64,000 bases of DNA from Mucilaginibacter sp. JRF (GTDB lineage: Bacteria > Bacteroidota > Bacteroidia > Sphingobacteriales > Sphingobacteriaceae). The DNA lies in the NCBI RefSeq assembly GCF_015223065.1, contig NZ_JADFBY010000008.1:124001-188000 (forward strand), given 5' to 3'. Below the pieces are notes generated by a model that worked only from the letters and a program-made list of their open reading frames with translations, searched no databases and was not told the origin of the DNA. Position 1 is the stretch's first letter. Each line of letters begins with the position of its first letter. Shown one piece after another: positions 9,605 to 17,608 of this stretch. Made by a program: the position numbers and the translations under genes.

Positions 9605-10708
9605 TTAGTTAGAAAAAACAATAACACGTCGGCCTTCAATCTTATATTTAAAACCGGCCGTTGCTGCCAATACATTCATGGTACGGTTTAAATGCCATCT
9701 GCCATTAAGCGTTACCGATATTTTCTCGTTAGCACCGCTTAGTTTAGTCTTGTCGATAGTCACGTTGTAATTACGCTCAAGCGCGGTAAGTATCTTACTA
9801 AGCTCCTGCTTGTTAAATATGAGTTTGTTATTAGCCCACGCGATGCTTTCATTTTTATCACGCTTATCTGTTTGCGACAGGCCTTTATACCAGCTGATAT
9901 GATCGCCGGGTAACATGGTGGCCAATTGCTTTTTAAGCCCGTTAACTACACTGCTTACGCGTACCTTACCAGTTACCACACTTACCTCCAGCGGATCATT
10001 TTTAAATGCATCTATCTTAAATGAGGTACCTACTACACGGGTTTCCAATTCATATGAGTGTACAGTAAAAGGTTTCTGCGCATCTTTAGCCACTTCAAAA
10101 AAGGCTTCGCCTTGCAGATAAACATCGCGGCGGTTACTTACAAAGTTTTCGGGATAGCTAAACTTACTATCCGGACCAAGGGTAATGGTTGAACCATCTG
10201 AAAGGGTAATTGTAGCACGCTGGCCACGGGTGGTTTTATACTGAATCAGCTTTACAGGTGCCGATGTCGCGGCTAATTGCTGCCTGCTATTATTACGTTT
10301 ACTTATAAAGTACACGCTAACGCATACAATAGCCAACAATATAGCTGCATACCGCGCAATGTTGCGCCAAGGCGATATTTTAATTACAGATACCTGTGGT
10401 TCAATATTATGGCGTTGCTTAAAAAGCTTTAGCTTATCATCCGCTGAACCATCTTTTTCAGCCTGCGAATCAGCCTTAAATTCGCCACCTACCTCGTCCA
10501 TCACCTCATCAAAAACCTGGCGACCCTGTTGGGTGTTAATTATTTGCTGCAACTTTTCAAGTTCGGCTTTTGTTGCCGTACCATTTATCAGTTTCCTGAT
10601 CAGTTCCTTATCTTTTTTATTAAGCTCCACTTTAAAATATTCTTCGTCTTCAAATGGGTATACACAGTTTTTTAATGTTACCACCCACGCCCGTGAAACT
10701 TTTTTCAA
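9605..10708 (-). CDS. FecR-family anti-sigma factor
   Basis: Inner-membrane anti-sigma factor expected to hold the adjacent ECF sigma factor and relay the signal from the STN domain of the TonB receptor. The N-terminal cytoplasmic part (to about residue 115) is followed by one membrane helix (IARYAAILLAIVCVSVYFI) and a periplasmic FecR domain. That domain shows TTRGQRATITLSDGSTITL and the LQGEAFFEVAKDAQKPFTVH motif, then a C-terminal DUF4974-like part (FNKQELSKILTALERNYNV). No ATG opens this frame. The longest form starts at TTG 10708, and a GTG at 10630 (before ELNKKDKELIRKL) is a plausible alternative, so the start is uncertain. It lies 72 bases after the sigma gene and about 200 bases before the receptor gene. 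Confidence 0.9.
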   Translation of the reverse strand: MKKVSRAWVVTLKNCVYPFEDEEYFKVELNKKDKELIRKLINGTATKAELEKLQQIINTQQGRQVFDEVMDEVGGEFKADSQAEKDGSADDKLKLFKQRHNIEPQVSVIKISPWRNIARYAAILLAIVCVSVYFISKRNNSRQQLAATSAPVKLIQYKTTRGQRATITLSDGSTITLGPDSKFSYPENFVSNRRDVYLQGEAFFEVAKDAQKPFTVHSYELETRVVGTSFKIDAFKNDPLEVSVVTGKVRVSSVVNGLKKQLATMLPGDHISWYKGLSQTDKRDKNESIAWANNKLIFNKQELSKILTALERNYNVTIDKTKLSGANEKISVTLNGRWHLNRTMNVLAATAGFKYKIEGRRVIVFSN

Positions 10709-10780
10709 AAAACTTTAAAACAGGTAATAAAAGGCTACAGCACAACTTGCGTATACCGAATAAAAAGAGGCTACAAATAT

Positions 10781-11380
10781 TTATTGCAGAAAAGGGATAA
10801 TGAAAATAAGCGGGTGTGAAAGGTTGATATCCTCAAGCGTTTTACGGCAGCTGGCCAGCGAAGCAGACATGTAGTTTTCAACCGTATTAATAGAAAGATC
10901 GAGCCTGGCAGCTATTTCTGAGTAAGTAAGATTTTCTTCGCGGCTCATGCGGAATACACGCTGGCGTTTTTCAGGTAATTGAGATACCACCTTTTCGTAT
11001 ACCGATGATATTTCTTCTTCGTGCATTAACTCATCCGGAGCCTTTGATAGCGGGAATGCATCTCCGGGCATTTCATCCAGATTAAGAAACTCAGGGATTT
11101 TTACGCGGTAATGGTTATATATGGCATTCTTGATAGATCGTAATAAATACGGGCGAAAGCCGACCGGAGTGTTAATGTCGCCGTCTTTCTTCCAAACGCG
11201 TAACATTACATCCATCACCAACTCCTCGGCAACCATTTCATCCTTAATATTCTTTTGCGCGTAATTTAAAAGAGGGTGGTAATACCTTTTAAACAATGTA
11301 TCATACGCGGCAGCATCGCCATTGCGCCACTGTTGTAACAGCAACTCATCTGATTTAGCGATAATCTCGTCATGATACAT
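10781..11380 (-). CDS. ECF RNA polymerase sigma factor
   Basis: A 199-residue extracytoplasmic-function sigma-70 factor. Region 2 spans about residues 22-85 (YHPLLNYAQKNIKDEMVAEE, VWKK). Region 4 spans about 125-180, with the helix-turn-helix LTYSEIAARLDLSINTVENY. It is first in a minus-strand series sigma, FecR, STN-type TonB receptor, lipoproteins, so it should direct transcription of the receptor locus once released by FecR. The C-terminus (SHPLIFIIPFLQ) is hydrophobic, as is common in Bacteroidota sigma factors of this FecR-linked type. The family call is firm; the regulon is inferred from position. Confidence 0.92.
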   Translation of the reverse strand: MYHDEIIAKSDELLLQQWRNGDAAAYDTLFKRYYHPLLNYAQKNIKDEMVAEELVMDVMLRVWKKDGDINTPVGFRPYLLRSIKNAIYNHYRVKIPEFLNLDEMPGDAFPLSKAPDELMHEEEISSVYEKVVSQLPEKRQRVFRMSREENLTYSEIAARLDLSINTVENYMSASLASCRKTLEDINLSHPLIFIIPFLQ

Positions 11381-11717
11381 AAGGGATCGGAATAAAGTAA
11401 CCGACCAAAAATATCTCCGTTAAATAATCACAACATCACCTATTTATTACCTGATTATTAAGTACGATAACAAATGGCAACCATACTTAAGGAGTTTATG
11501 GCGGCACAAAGTTCCAAGCGTTTTATTGAAAATTCAATCACGATTGAAGAACTTGGCCTAAAGTTAATGCGGTATAAACGGGGCAATTATTATCGAAACT
11601 ACACAAATCCATCTTTACATTTTTTAACTAAGGATTGTTGCTATAACAACGCATCTATAAAAATATTAAACAGTGGCGTAATTTATACCTGTTAGGGTGC
11701 CCCTCTATCAAACCCGA
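11381..11717. other. Intergenic stretch upstream of the ECF sigma gene
   Basis: About 340 bases between the sigma gene start and the AraC-type remnant. A plus-strand frame at 11474-11695 would encode 73 residues with no recognisable motif, no signal peptide and a Cys-rich irregular tail; I do not regard it as a gene. The part next to the sigma start is A/T-rich and probably carries its promoter, but I cannot point to a convincing box. Confidence 0.4.
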
Positions 11718-11924
11718 TGTAAGGTGCAACAGATCGGCATATTCGCTTGCCGAATGCTTTTCTCTAAAATTGTCCTCAATGGCATTTTTAAGGTTTTGGA
11801 TAAGCATAAGCTGATGGCCGTTCCGCATACGACACAGAGCATGGAAGCGAAACTGCGTCAGGATTGAAACGGTCCTATCTCCGTTTTGACGGCTCCGGAT
11901 ATGCCTGGAAATAATTAAAATGCG
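11718..11924 (-). pseudogene. Remnant of a second AraC-type regulator
   Basis: On the minus strand a frame open for 69 codons reads RHIRSRQNGDRTVSILTQF and then MLIQNLKNAIEDNFREKHSA, SEYADLLHLT. This resembles the linker and first HTH helix of Bacteroidota AraC regulators, where HSA-x-EYA-x-LLHLTP introduces the DNA-binding half. The match stops abruptly after LHLT, and there is neither a start codon nor the rest of the HTH. It overlaps the 3' end of the intact AraC gene in another frame. I read it as the leftover of a deleted or recombined regulator. A homology search with the translated 69 codons would settle it. Confidence 0.5.
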
Positions 11925-12766
11925 CGTGCCGGTATATTATCTTTTTGATCACGGTAGGTTTTTAACCTGACACCTGTATGCCTCTTAAAGAATTTGTTGA
12001 TATGACTTTCGTCGGCAAAACCAAATTCTTCGGCAATCTCGGTGATCCTTTTATTGCTGAAACGAAGCCTGTGTTCAATTAGCCTCACCCTGTAATATGA
12101 AATATAATGCTGTAGCGATTCGCCGGATTGCTTGCGAAAATAAGCACCTATATATGTTTTGGATACCCCGAACTTATCAGCCAGTACATCAACTTTTAAT
12201 AATGCCGGCCGATGTATATTAACCTGTATGTAGTCAATGATCTCCAATATCCTTTCATCTACATTATCCAACATATTCTGCGGCTTGGTAATAGATAGAT
12301 TACGGGCGGCTATCACAATAACCGCGTTAACCAAATGCCTGATCAGGTCTTCCTTATACAGATTATCACGTTGCAATATTTGTAGTAAATATTGCATTAC
12401 TGATGCTACTGCTTCACTGTCCTCATTGTTACTTATTATAGATTCTGACAAATGCGAGGCATGAAAAAGCACGTATTCCATTTGATCAATGCTTTTCCAT
12501 TGAAAATCAGCGATATAATTTTGTCCAAAACGAATCACTAAAAATTCGCTGAAATCATCCACTTCAAAACTATGCCGGTCATTAGGTGTGAGCAAAAAAA
12601 GTTCTTTGGCCTTAAAGTGTACTCTATTGCCATTAACAGTATGCACACCCTGGCCAGATAGCACATAAAACAATTCAAAAAAACTGAACTGCTTATCGTT
12701 CCTGTTACAAGTTTCAGAAGTTTCGTAGTAAACCTCTACAGATTGATATAAATTCTCTCTTATCAT
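11915..12766 (-). CDS. AraC-family transcriptional regulator
   Basis: A 283-residue regulator. The N-terminal half is a cupin-like sensing domain (FSFFELFYVLSGQGVHTVNG, residues ~27-46, then LLTPNDRHSFEVDD). The C-terminal ~100 residues hold two helix-turn-helix motifs, LADKFGVSKTYIGAYFRKQS and ITEIAEEFGFADESHINKFF. It is transcribed away from the outer-membrane protein gene at 13001, with a 234-base shared upstream region, so that gene is a candidate target. The effector is not evident. The full-length HTH pair argues it is functional, unlike the remnant just downstream. Confidence 0.9.
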   Translation of the reverse strand: MIRENLYQSVEVYYETSETCNRNDKQFSFFELFYVLSGQGVHTVNGNRVHFKAKELFLLTPNDRHSFEVDDFSEFLVIRFGQNYIADFQWKSIDQMEYVLFHASHLSESIISNNEDSEAVASVMQYLLQILQRDNLYKEDLIRHLVNAVIVIAARNLSITKPQNMLDNVDERILEIIDYIQVNIHRPALLKVDVLADKFGVSKTYIGAYFRKQSGESLQHYISYYRVRLIEHRLRFSNKRITEIAEEFGFADESHINKFFKRHTGVRLKTYRDQKDNIPARAF

Positions 12767-13000
12767 ACTCTAATCCTACCTGTTTATACTTCAAAAATAC
12801 CTGTTTTCACATATTCAGCCAGTCTATTTTTGCTATACCAAAGTAAATAGACGGAGAATATATTTCGCATCATGAAATAGAAAAAATCACCGCTTCCTGA
12901 AGAAGCCACCATACTCAAAAGTTTTCGATCATACTAAAAACAGCAATTCTGCTCAATTATTCATAGTGCATCATAGCACCCAATATTATTATATCAAAAA

Positions 13001-13681
13001 ATGAAAAAAGCATTTTTGGCCTTAGTTCCCTCATTCAGGAAACTAAGGTTCATCATCAGTTTTATAACGATGTTTACTGTTCACTCAACTACCTTTGCCC
13101 AGCAAGGTGACATACCTGTTGAGGTATTTGCCGGCCACCGTGCATTTACCCACCAAATGTACCTGACCAAATATCTTGACTCGGCAAGCCGGTTTGGATA
13201 TTTCGGTTATCTGCGATACGAAGCTCCTTACTCCGACCGGAAAAAAAGTAGCTTTACAGGTCAGTCCATCTTTTTTTATGATGTGGCAAAAGGCGTGAGT
13301 GTAGGCGGAGGTGGCTATATAACCAATGACGGTTTTATGCCGCAACTGGCCATTGCTTATAGTTACAATGCCGGTGATATTTCCTTCACAGCCTTTGGCT
13401 CATATGAACCTGTAAAATCACCAAACAGCGAACTTTTTGTGCTTGTTTCATATAGTCCGCCATTAAATAAAAGTGGTAGCTGGCGGCTATTTACCCAATT
13501 GATAGGTTCATATAACTTTAGCTATGACCGCGATTTTCGATACAACTTTGCCAACCAGTATTTGAGGCTGGGCTTAAGCCGCAAAGCATGGCAATTCGGC
13601 TTGGCGGCCGATCTGGTTCAGGTAAGTGGTACCGGCTCGCTACCCACTAACGGTGGATTATTTTTAAGGCGATCACTATAA
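13001..13681 (+). CDS. Predicted small outer-membrane beta-barrel protein, family not recognised
   Basis: A 226-residue protein with a signal peptide (hydrophobic core FIISFITMFTVHSTTFAQ, cleavage after AQ). The mature part alternates short amphipathic strands rich in Y, F, G and S (FGYFGYLRYEAPY, SVGGGGYITNDG, DISFTAFGSYEPV). It ends with LFLRRSL. This pattern is typical of small outer-membrane barrels, but I do not recognise a named family. It is divergent from the AraC regulator and followed by a hairpin terminator, so it forms a single-gene unit possibly under AraC control. Confidence 0.7.
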   Translation: MKKAFLALVPSFRKLRFIISFITMFTVHSTTFAQQGDIPVEVFAGHRAFTHQMYLTKYLDSASRFGYFGYLRYEAPYSDRKKSSFTGQSIFFYDVAKGVSVGGGGYITNDGFMPQLAIAYSYNAGDISFTAFGSYEPVKSPNSELFVLVSYSPPLNKSGSWRLFTQLIGSYNFSYDRDFRYNFANQYLRLGLSRKAWQFGLAADLVQVSGTGSLPTNGGLFLRRSL

Positions 13682-13746
13682 TGTGTTGTAATGGTTGCTT
13701 TGTGAAGTATCTTGCTTAAGATCATCACTCACCATACTGCCTTACA

Positions 13747-13785
13747 CTAACATAAAAGGAGCCTCAGACCTTCCTTTTATGTTAG
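13747..13785 (+). terminator. Hairpin terminator after the outer-membrane protein gene
   Basis: Perfect 14-base inverted repeat: CTAACATAAAAGGA at 13747-13760 pairs with 13772-13785 around an 11-base loop. It lies 66 bases after the stop at 13681. The T-tract is part of the stem rather than following it, so efficiency is uncertain. Confidence 0.55.
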
Positions 13786-13906
13786 TTTAGCAAACTTTTA
13801 CAGCGATGAAGAACAGAAAGATTACATAGCACGTGTTTATCGTCAAGAAAGCTCAATTGTTCGTGACCTGATCAATTCTCAGAACTAATGTACACTATAT
13901 CAATTC

Positions 13907-14854
13907 TCAATAAGCTAACACATATATCTTTTTATTTTCATAATCCCACACTGTTTTATATGATGCTAAGAATCGGTAAGCTATGGTTAAATAATTACCC
14001 TCAGTTATGCCTAAAGCTTTTCTAACATGACTTATATCTCCATGTTTGTAGATTCCCACAAAATTTGTGGTTAGCTGATCGTTTATTTTTACATTATTGA
14101 GAATAAATAATTCTTCATCGTAACCATCCTTTCCATAATCTATAAAATACTTTTTTTCCTTAAGCTTCTGAGAATCTTTTGAGGTTAATTCAATACCGCC
14201 ATAAGCACCAGTATCAAAGCTCGCGAGTATATCTATGCCGTTTGCCTTTACTTTTATAATGGGATGATTAGGTAGGTTTCTTATTTCAAAATTCAATATG
14301 GCTACTACTTTTTCTCCGGCTAAAAAGTCTTTTAAGGATTCTCTTTGGGGGCTGTTTTTGTAAAAAGTAAGCTTCCTTTTAGTATAATCTAACTTTAAAA
14401 GATATCCTTTAAAAAAATCATGCCCTATATAACCTATGCAATCCGGGGTGATGTTGTTTTGTAAAAAGTCAAGATTTGCACTTGGTATTTTTCTGAGTTT
14501 TTGAAAATGTAAACCGTTTACTAACTTAACATCTTTAATAGTATCATTATTATACATTTTGAAGTTTTGACCACTACCAACCTGGCCACGACCTGCATCC
14601 GTTTGACCCAACAGGGGGACAATATTATTGTTAATTTCTAAAGCATTTCGGTTACCTGTGTCAAACATTAGTTTTCCTTTAACTCCGTTGATCTCTCCTG
14701 AAATAAATGGAAAAGCGTTAACAATAACGAGGGGGAAAGAAACGATATCCCCGGTCAATTGGAATTGATTGAGAACAGGAGTTTCCTTGATAGTTTGAGC
14801 ATATAAAACATTAGAGATAAGTATGCTTAACAAGGTGTAAATAGCTTTTATCAT
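13907..14854 (-). CDS. Secreted retropepsin-like aspartic protease
   Basis: About 315 residues from the ATG at 14854, chosen because a signal peptide follows at once (MIKAIYTLLSILISNVLYAQ). An in-frame ATG at 14902 would add 16 residues with no signal character. Two aspartic-protease motifs are visible: LMFDTGNRNALEI in the N-terminal lobe and ILASFDTGAYGGIEL in the C-terminal lobe, each with the catalytic D-T-G. Two D-T-G lobes in one chain is the layout of Bacteroidota periplasmic or surface aspartyl proteases. A second member of this group lies at 49422. The substrate is unknown. It stands alone, downstream of a truncated histidine kinase, with an FNR-box-like palindrome about 220 bases upstream. 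Confidence 0.85.
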   Translation of the reverse strand: MIKAIYTLLSILISNVLYAQTIKETPVLNQFQLTGDIVSFPLVIVNAFPFISGEINGVKGKLMFDTGNRNALEINNNIVPLLGQTDAGRGQVGSGQNFKMYNNDTIKDVKLVNGLHFQKLRKIPSANLDFLQNNITPDCIGYIGHDFFKGYLLKLDYTKRKLTFYKNSPQRESLKDFLAGEKVVAILNFEIRNLPNHPIIKVKANGIDILASFDTGAYGGIELTSKDSQKLKEKKYFIDYGKDGYDEELFILNNVKINDQLTTNFVGIYKHGDISHVRKALGITEGNYLTIAYRFLASYKTVWDYENKKIYVLAY

Positions 14855-15076
14855 ATTTTTAATTCTAAAAGCGTAGTTGGAGTTTAATAATGGTGATATC
14901 ATTATATAATTTTGTTTAAATTATTTTTTGAATTTTTTATATATGAGATGATGAGAAAGTAGTTTTATGTGATGTATTAGAATAGGATTATTTAAGCCCC
15001 TGTATGACTATTTTTTTACCGTGTAAATTTCATCTATACACATCTTATAAATTGTGCGATTTGTTAAAAAAAACCA

Positions 15077-15090
15077 TTGATAATTATCAA
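15077..15090. promoter_or_regulatory. FNR/CRP-type palindrome (exact copy 1)
   Basis: TTGATAATTATCAA, a perfect 14-base palindrome of the form TTGAT-N4-ATCAA that the FNR/CRP family recognises in other bacteria. It lies between the histidine kinase stop and the retropepsin gene, ~223 bases upstream of the latter's ATG. The identical 14-mer recurs at 22635-22648. On the minus strand it is followed by T8, so a weak terminator for the kinase gene is an alternative reading. Confidence 0.4.
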
Positions 15091-15190
15091 CGATCAGTTA
15101 AGGTTTATCGTCGATAGTATATCGGTTATATTAGATAACAATCAATAAACTATTAATTCGCAGGAGCATGTTTTGTAAATTAATTCTGCT

Positions 15191-15931
15191 TTAGAACCGT
15201 AAAATTCCATTATCTGACCGTTCATGTAAAGGCAGTGCAAATGAGAATGTTGACCCTTCTCCTAATGTGCTTTCGGCCCAGATTTTGCCGCTATGCAACT
15301 TGACTATCTTAGCACTTAAATACAAGCCTATACCAAAGCCGGATATGTGTTTTGTATCAATGCTTTCTACGCGGTAATAACGTTCGAAAACATTTCTTAG
15401 ATCCTGCTCGCCAATTCCAAATCCCTGGTCAGTAATATTGACCACTACTTCGCTGGCTGACCGCTCAATATTTACATGAATTTCTTTACCATTCGGTGAA
15501 TACTTCAGCGCATTAGTCAGGAGGTTTACCATAACAGATTCAATTTTATCTCTGTCAGCGAACACAACAATGTCGTTGCGCTGATGCAAAAATATTCTGC
15601 GAGATGCCGCTAACAACGATTCTTCAATAATCGACGTTATCAGCTCATTCATACAGAACTCAGTTTTTTCCAGACAAACCTTTCCTGATTCAAACTTAGA
15701 GAGGTTTAAAAACCCGGTTATCATTTTTTGCATCTTGTTTACCTGATTGATCGCTTTGCCCATGGAGTCAGCTAAAAATGTATCGGGGTGATTTTTAAGC
15801 TTTAGTTCTGCTACTTGCAAAATGCAGTTCAATGATGTTAAAGGAGTTTTTAGTTCATGGCTTACAGTGCCTACAAAGTCATTTTCATTTGTTTTTTTTC
15901 TATTGAATTTATTTTTGAACATAAAAACCAA
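15191..15931 (-). CDS. Sensor histidine kinase core without input domain (probably 5'-truncated)
   Basis: A 246-residue protein holding a complete kinase core. The H-box is VSHELKTPL with His25, the N-box NLLTNALKYS has Asn140, the G1 box is DQGFGIG at about 168-174, and the G2 box is GFGIGLYL at about 198-205. The protein starts only ~20 residues before the H-box, so there is no PAS, HAMP or membrane segment. Bacteroidota kinases with this exact core usually have several hundred residues of PAS domains before it. The upstream neighbour's stop is just 44 bases away, leaving no room for a sensor domain. No response regulator is adjacent. It is either a solitary soluble kinase or the surviving 3' part of a larger gene. 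Confidence 0.85.
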   Translation of the reverse strand: MVFMFKNKFNRKKTNENDFVGTVSHELKTPLTSLNCILQVAELKLKNHPDTFLADSMGKAINQVNKMQKMITGFLNLSKFESGKVCLEKTEFCMNELITSIIEESLLAASRRIFLHQRNDIVVFADRDKIESVMVNLLTNALKYSPNGKEIHVNIERSASEVVVNITDQGFGIGEQDLRNVFERYYRVESIDTKHISGFGIGLYLSAKIVKLHSGKIWAESTLGEGSTFSFALPLHERSDNGILRF

Positions 15932-15975
15932 AAAATTTATTCCTTTAGTAATTAATTTCTTTTTGAGTTTTAGAG

Positions 15976-16803
15976 CTAATTACTTGCCAGCCATTGCTGT
16001 AAAGTTGTATTAGGTTTTCCAAGAAAGCGATTTACTGTATCTGGGCTCCCTACTTCTTTTGTTTTTTCGAAAAACTCAAAGAGAGGAATAGTTTGATTTA
16101 ATTGTTTGTTACGTGACACAAATGCAATTATTTTCAATAACCAAAAAGGAGTATTGGTAATTCTTGAATTATCCGAAAGCTTTACTTTAATATATTTTTC
16201 TAATGCCTCATTGAGAGTTAATGCTTCCGGGCCGAACACATTGTATTCCCGATTGAAACAATCTGAATTTTGATAACCGTTTACTAATAGTTTACCAAAA
16301 TCTTCTGAAGCAATCCATTGAAGTTTAAGAGGTTGCTTACCCATAATCTTTGGTTTACCATCTTGTATCATTAACGGCAAAGACTCCATAAACCATGAAG
16401 GCCTGAAAATCATATAAGGAATACCACTTGCTTTTATAAGCTGTTCTGATTTGTATTTAGCTTCTATAAATGGCAACCAGCTATTTTCTTTGATTACGGT
16501 AGCACCACTCACATAACTGATGAGTTTTACGTTGTTGGTTTTTGCGACTTCGACGATCCTTGTAACAGCACCAAATTCATCCAGTTTCCGTAATGTTATG
16601 TGGATTGCTTCGCTACCCTTAATTGCCGATTCTAAGTCTTTATAGTTGAAAACATCGCCCTTTATTACCGTTTGATTAGGATATTTAGCTTCTACGCTTC
16701 GCGCAAAGAGTTTAAGTTGAAATCCTGCATTATCAAAGGCTTGTATTGTTTTTTGAGCCACCATACCGCTTGCACCTAATATTGAAACTTTTTTTATGAT
16801 CAT
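15976..16803 (-). CDS. NmrA/atypical SDR-family NAD(P)-binding oxidoreductase
   Basis: A 275-residue Rossmann-fold protein starting MIIKKVSILGASGMVAQKTI. The G-A-S-G-M-V nucleotide loop at about residues 9-14, a KGDVFN segment near 49-54, and YVSGATV and FRPSWFMESLP further on are typical of atypical SDRs of the NmrA type. These act as redox sensors or reductases, and the classical Tyr-Lys catalytic pair is not obvious. The gene lies 168 bases downstream of a Crp/Fnr-type regulator gene on the same strand, so that regulator probably controls it. Substrate unknown. Confidence 0.85.
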   Translation of the reverse strand: MIIKKVSILGASGMVAQKTIQAFDNAGFQLKLFARSVEAKYPNQTVIKGDVFNYKDLESAIKGSEAIHITLRKLDEFGAVTRIVEVAKTNNVKLISYVSGATVIKENSWLPFIEAKYKSEQLIKASGIPYMIFRPSWFMESLPLMIQDGKPKIMGKQPLKLQWIASEDFGKLLVNGYQNSDCFNREYNVFGPEALTLNEALEKYIKVKLSDNSRITNTPFWLLKIIAFVSRNKQLNQTIPLFEFFEKTKEVGSPDTVNRFLGKPNTTLQQWLASN

Positions 16804-16946
16804 TTTCTATTTTATTTTTATTAGTTTTTAGACAGACGCTCTTTAGTTATCTGAACTGTTCCGATACCGATTTAAGTTTATATTTAAATCCTTTTGGCTG
16901 CACTGAGTTGATACTGCAAGAATAACTCCTTAAAAAATGCAGTTAA

Positions 16947-16960
16947 TTATCAATTGATAA
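16947..16960. promoter_or_regulatory. Palindrome related to the FNR-type boxes nearby
   Basis: TTATCAATTGATAA is a perfect 14-base palindrome about 145 bases upstream of the SDR start and just past the Crp-type regulator stop. It uses the same half-elements (ATCAA/TTGAT) as the copies at 15077 and 22635 but in the opposite, abutted arrangement. It is a possible operator; the function is unproven. Confidence 0.3.
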
Positions 16961-16971
16961 AAAGTAATTCA

Positions 16972-17535
16972 TTAAAGATTATTTCTTATTTCGACTAATG
17001 CTTCTTCTGTGATTCCCAAATAAGAAGCGATGTAAGACAGAGGAACATTATTGGCAAGTTTGGGTGACTTGTTGATTAATGACAAATAGCGGGTCGTTTC
17101 ATCGTCAGTATCCAACGGATTTTTATTCAGGGCATCAAATAAGCACTTTTGATACATTTTAGACACGATGGTATCCCACACTGTTATTGTATTAGTGATC
17201 TCGTCCCAATCTTTTTTTGAAAAGACAAGTAACTTACAATCAGTAACTGACTGTAAATATTTGGAAGCCGGCAAGCTGGCTTTAAATTTTGGATAATCTG
17301 TTATGAATTGATTTCTATCTATGAAATAAATAGTGATTTCTTTACCGTATTTATCATAAAAAGTAAAACGAAATATTCCCTCAAGAAGAAAAGCTACCTG
17401 CTTGGGTGTTTTTCCGGCTTCTATAAAATAGGTATCTTTAGGGAGTGTAAGCCTTGATGCTTTACTCTCAATAAAGTCGATCTGTTGTTTGTTTAAGTTG
17501 CCAAACTGTAAAATGTAATCAATAAACGCTTTCAT
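16972..17535 (-). CDS. Crp/Fnr-type regulator with altered recognition helix
   Basis: A 187-residue protein with an N-terminal cyclic-nucleotide-binding-like barrel (about residues 20-115: EAGKTPKQVAFLLEGIFRF, EITIYFIDRNQF) and a short C-terminal HTH (VPLSYIASYLGITEEALVEI). It is a close paralogue of the gene at 21944. In that paralogue the recognition helix reads QQSLSRIRKN, as in most Bacteroidota members. Here it reads EEALVEIRNN, losing the Ser and an Arg, and the protein ends there. DNA binding may therefore be changed or lost. The gene is immediately upstream of the SDR gene. No cAMP-contacting RxS motif is obvious, so the ligand is unknown. Confidence 0.88.
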   Translation of the reverse strand: MKAFIDYILQFGNLNKQQIDFIESKASRLTLPKDTYFIEAGKTPKQVAFLLEGIFRFTFYDKYGKEITIYFIDRNQFITDYPKFKASLPASKYLQSVTDCKLLVFSKKDWDEITNTITVWDTIVSKMYQKCLFDALNKNPLDTDDETTRYLSLINKSPKLANNVPLSYIASYLGITEEALVEIRNNL

Positions 17536-17608
17536 AAAATTATAGTCTTTATTGTTATGTTAATCATTCTGTTGCGTATGTAATCTGTAGCGGTAAACCA
17601 TTCATGTA

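Noticed and set aside
9472..9675. Frames on both strands at the end of the FecR gene
   Set aside because: They overlap the FecR coding region in other frames and show no recognisable motif; the FecR frame is clearly the coding one.
11474..11695. A 73-codon plus-strand frame upstream of the ECF sigma gene
   Set aside because: No domain, signal peptide or promoter support, and an irregular Cys-rich tail; it lies in a non-coding, partly decayed stretch.
13780..13888. A short plus-strand frame (NFYSDEEQKDYIARVYRQES...) after the terminator at 13747
   Set aside because: It has a protein-like look but no start codon and only ~36 codons; at most a fragment of a lost gene, too short to assign.
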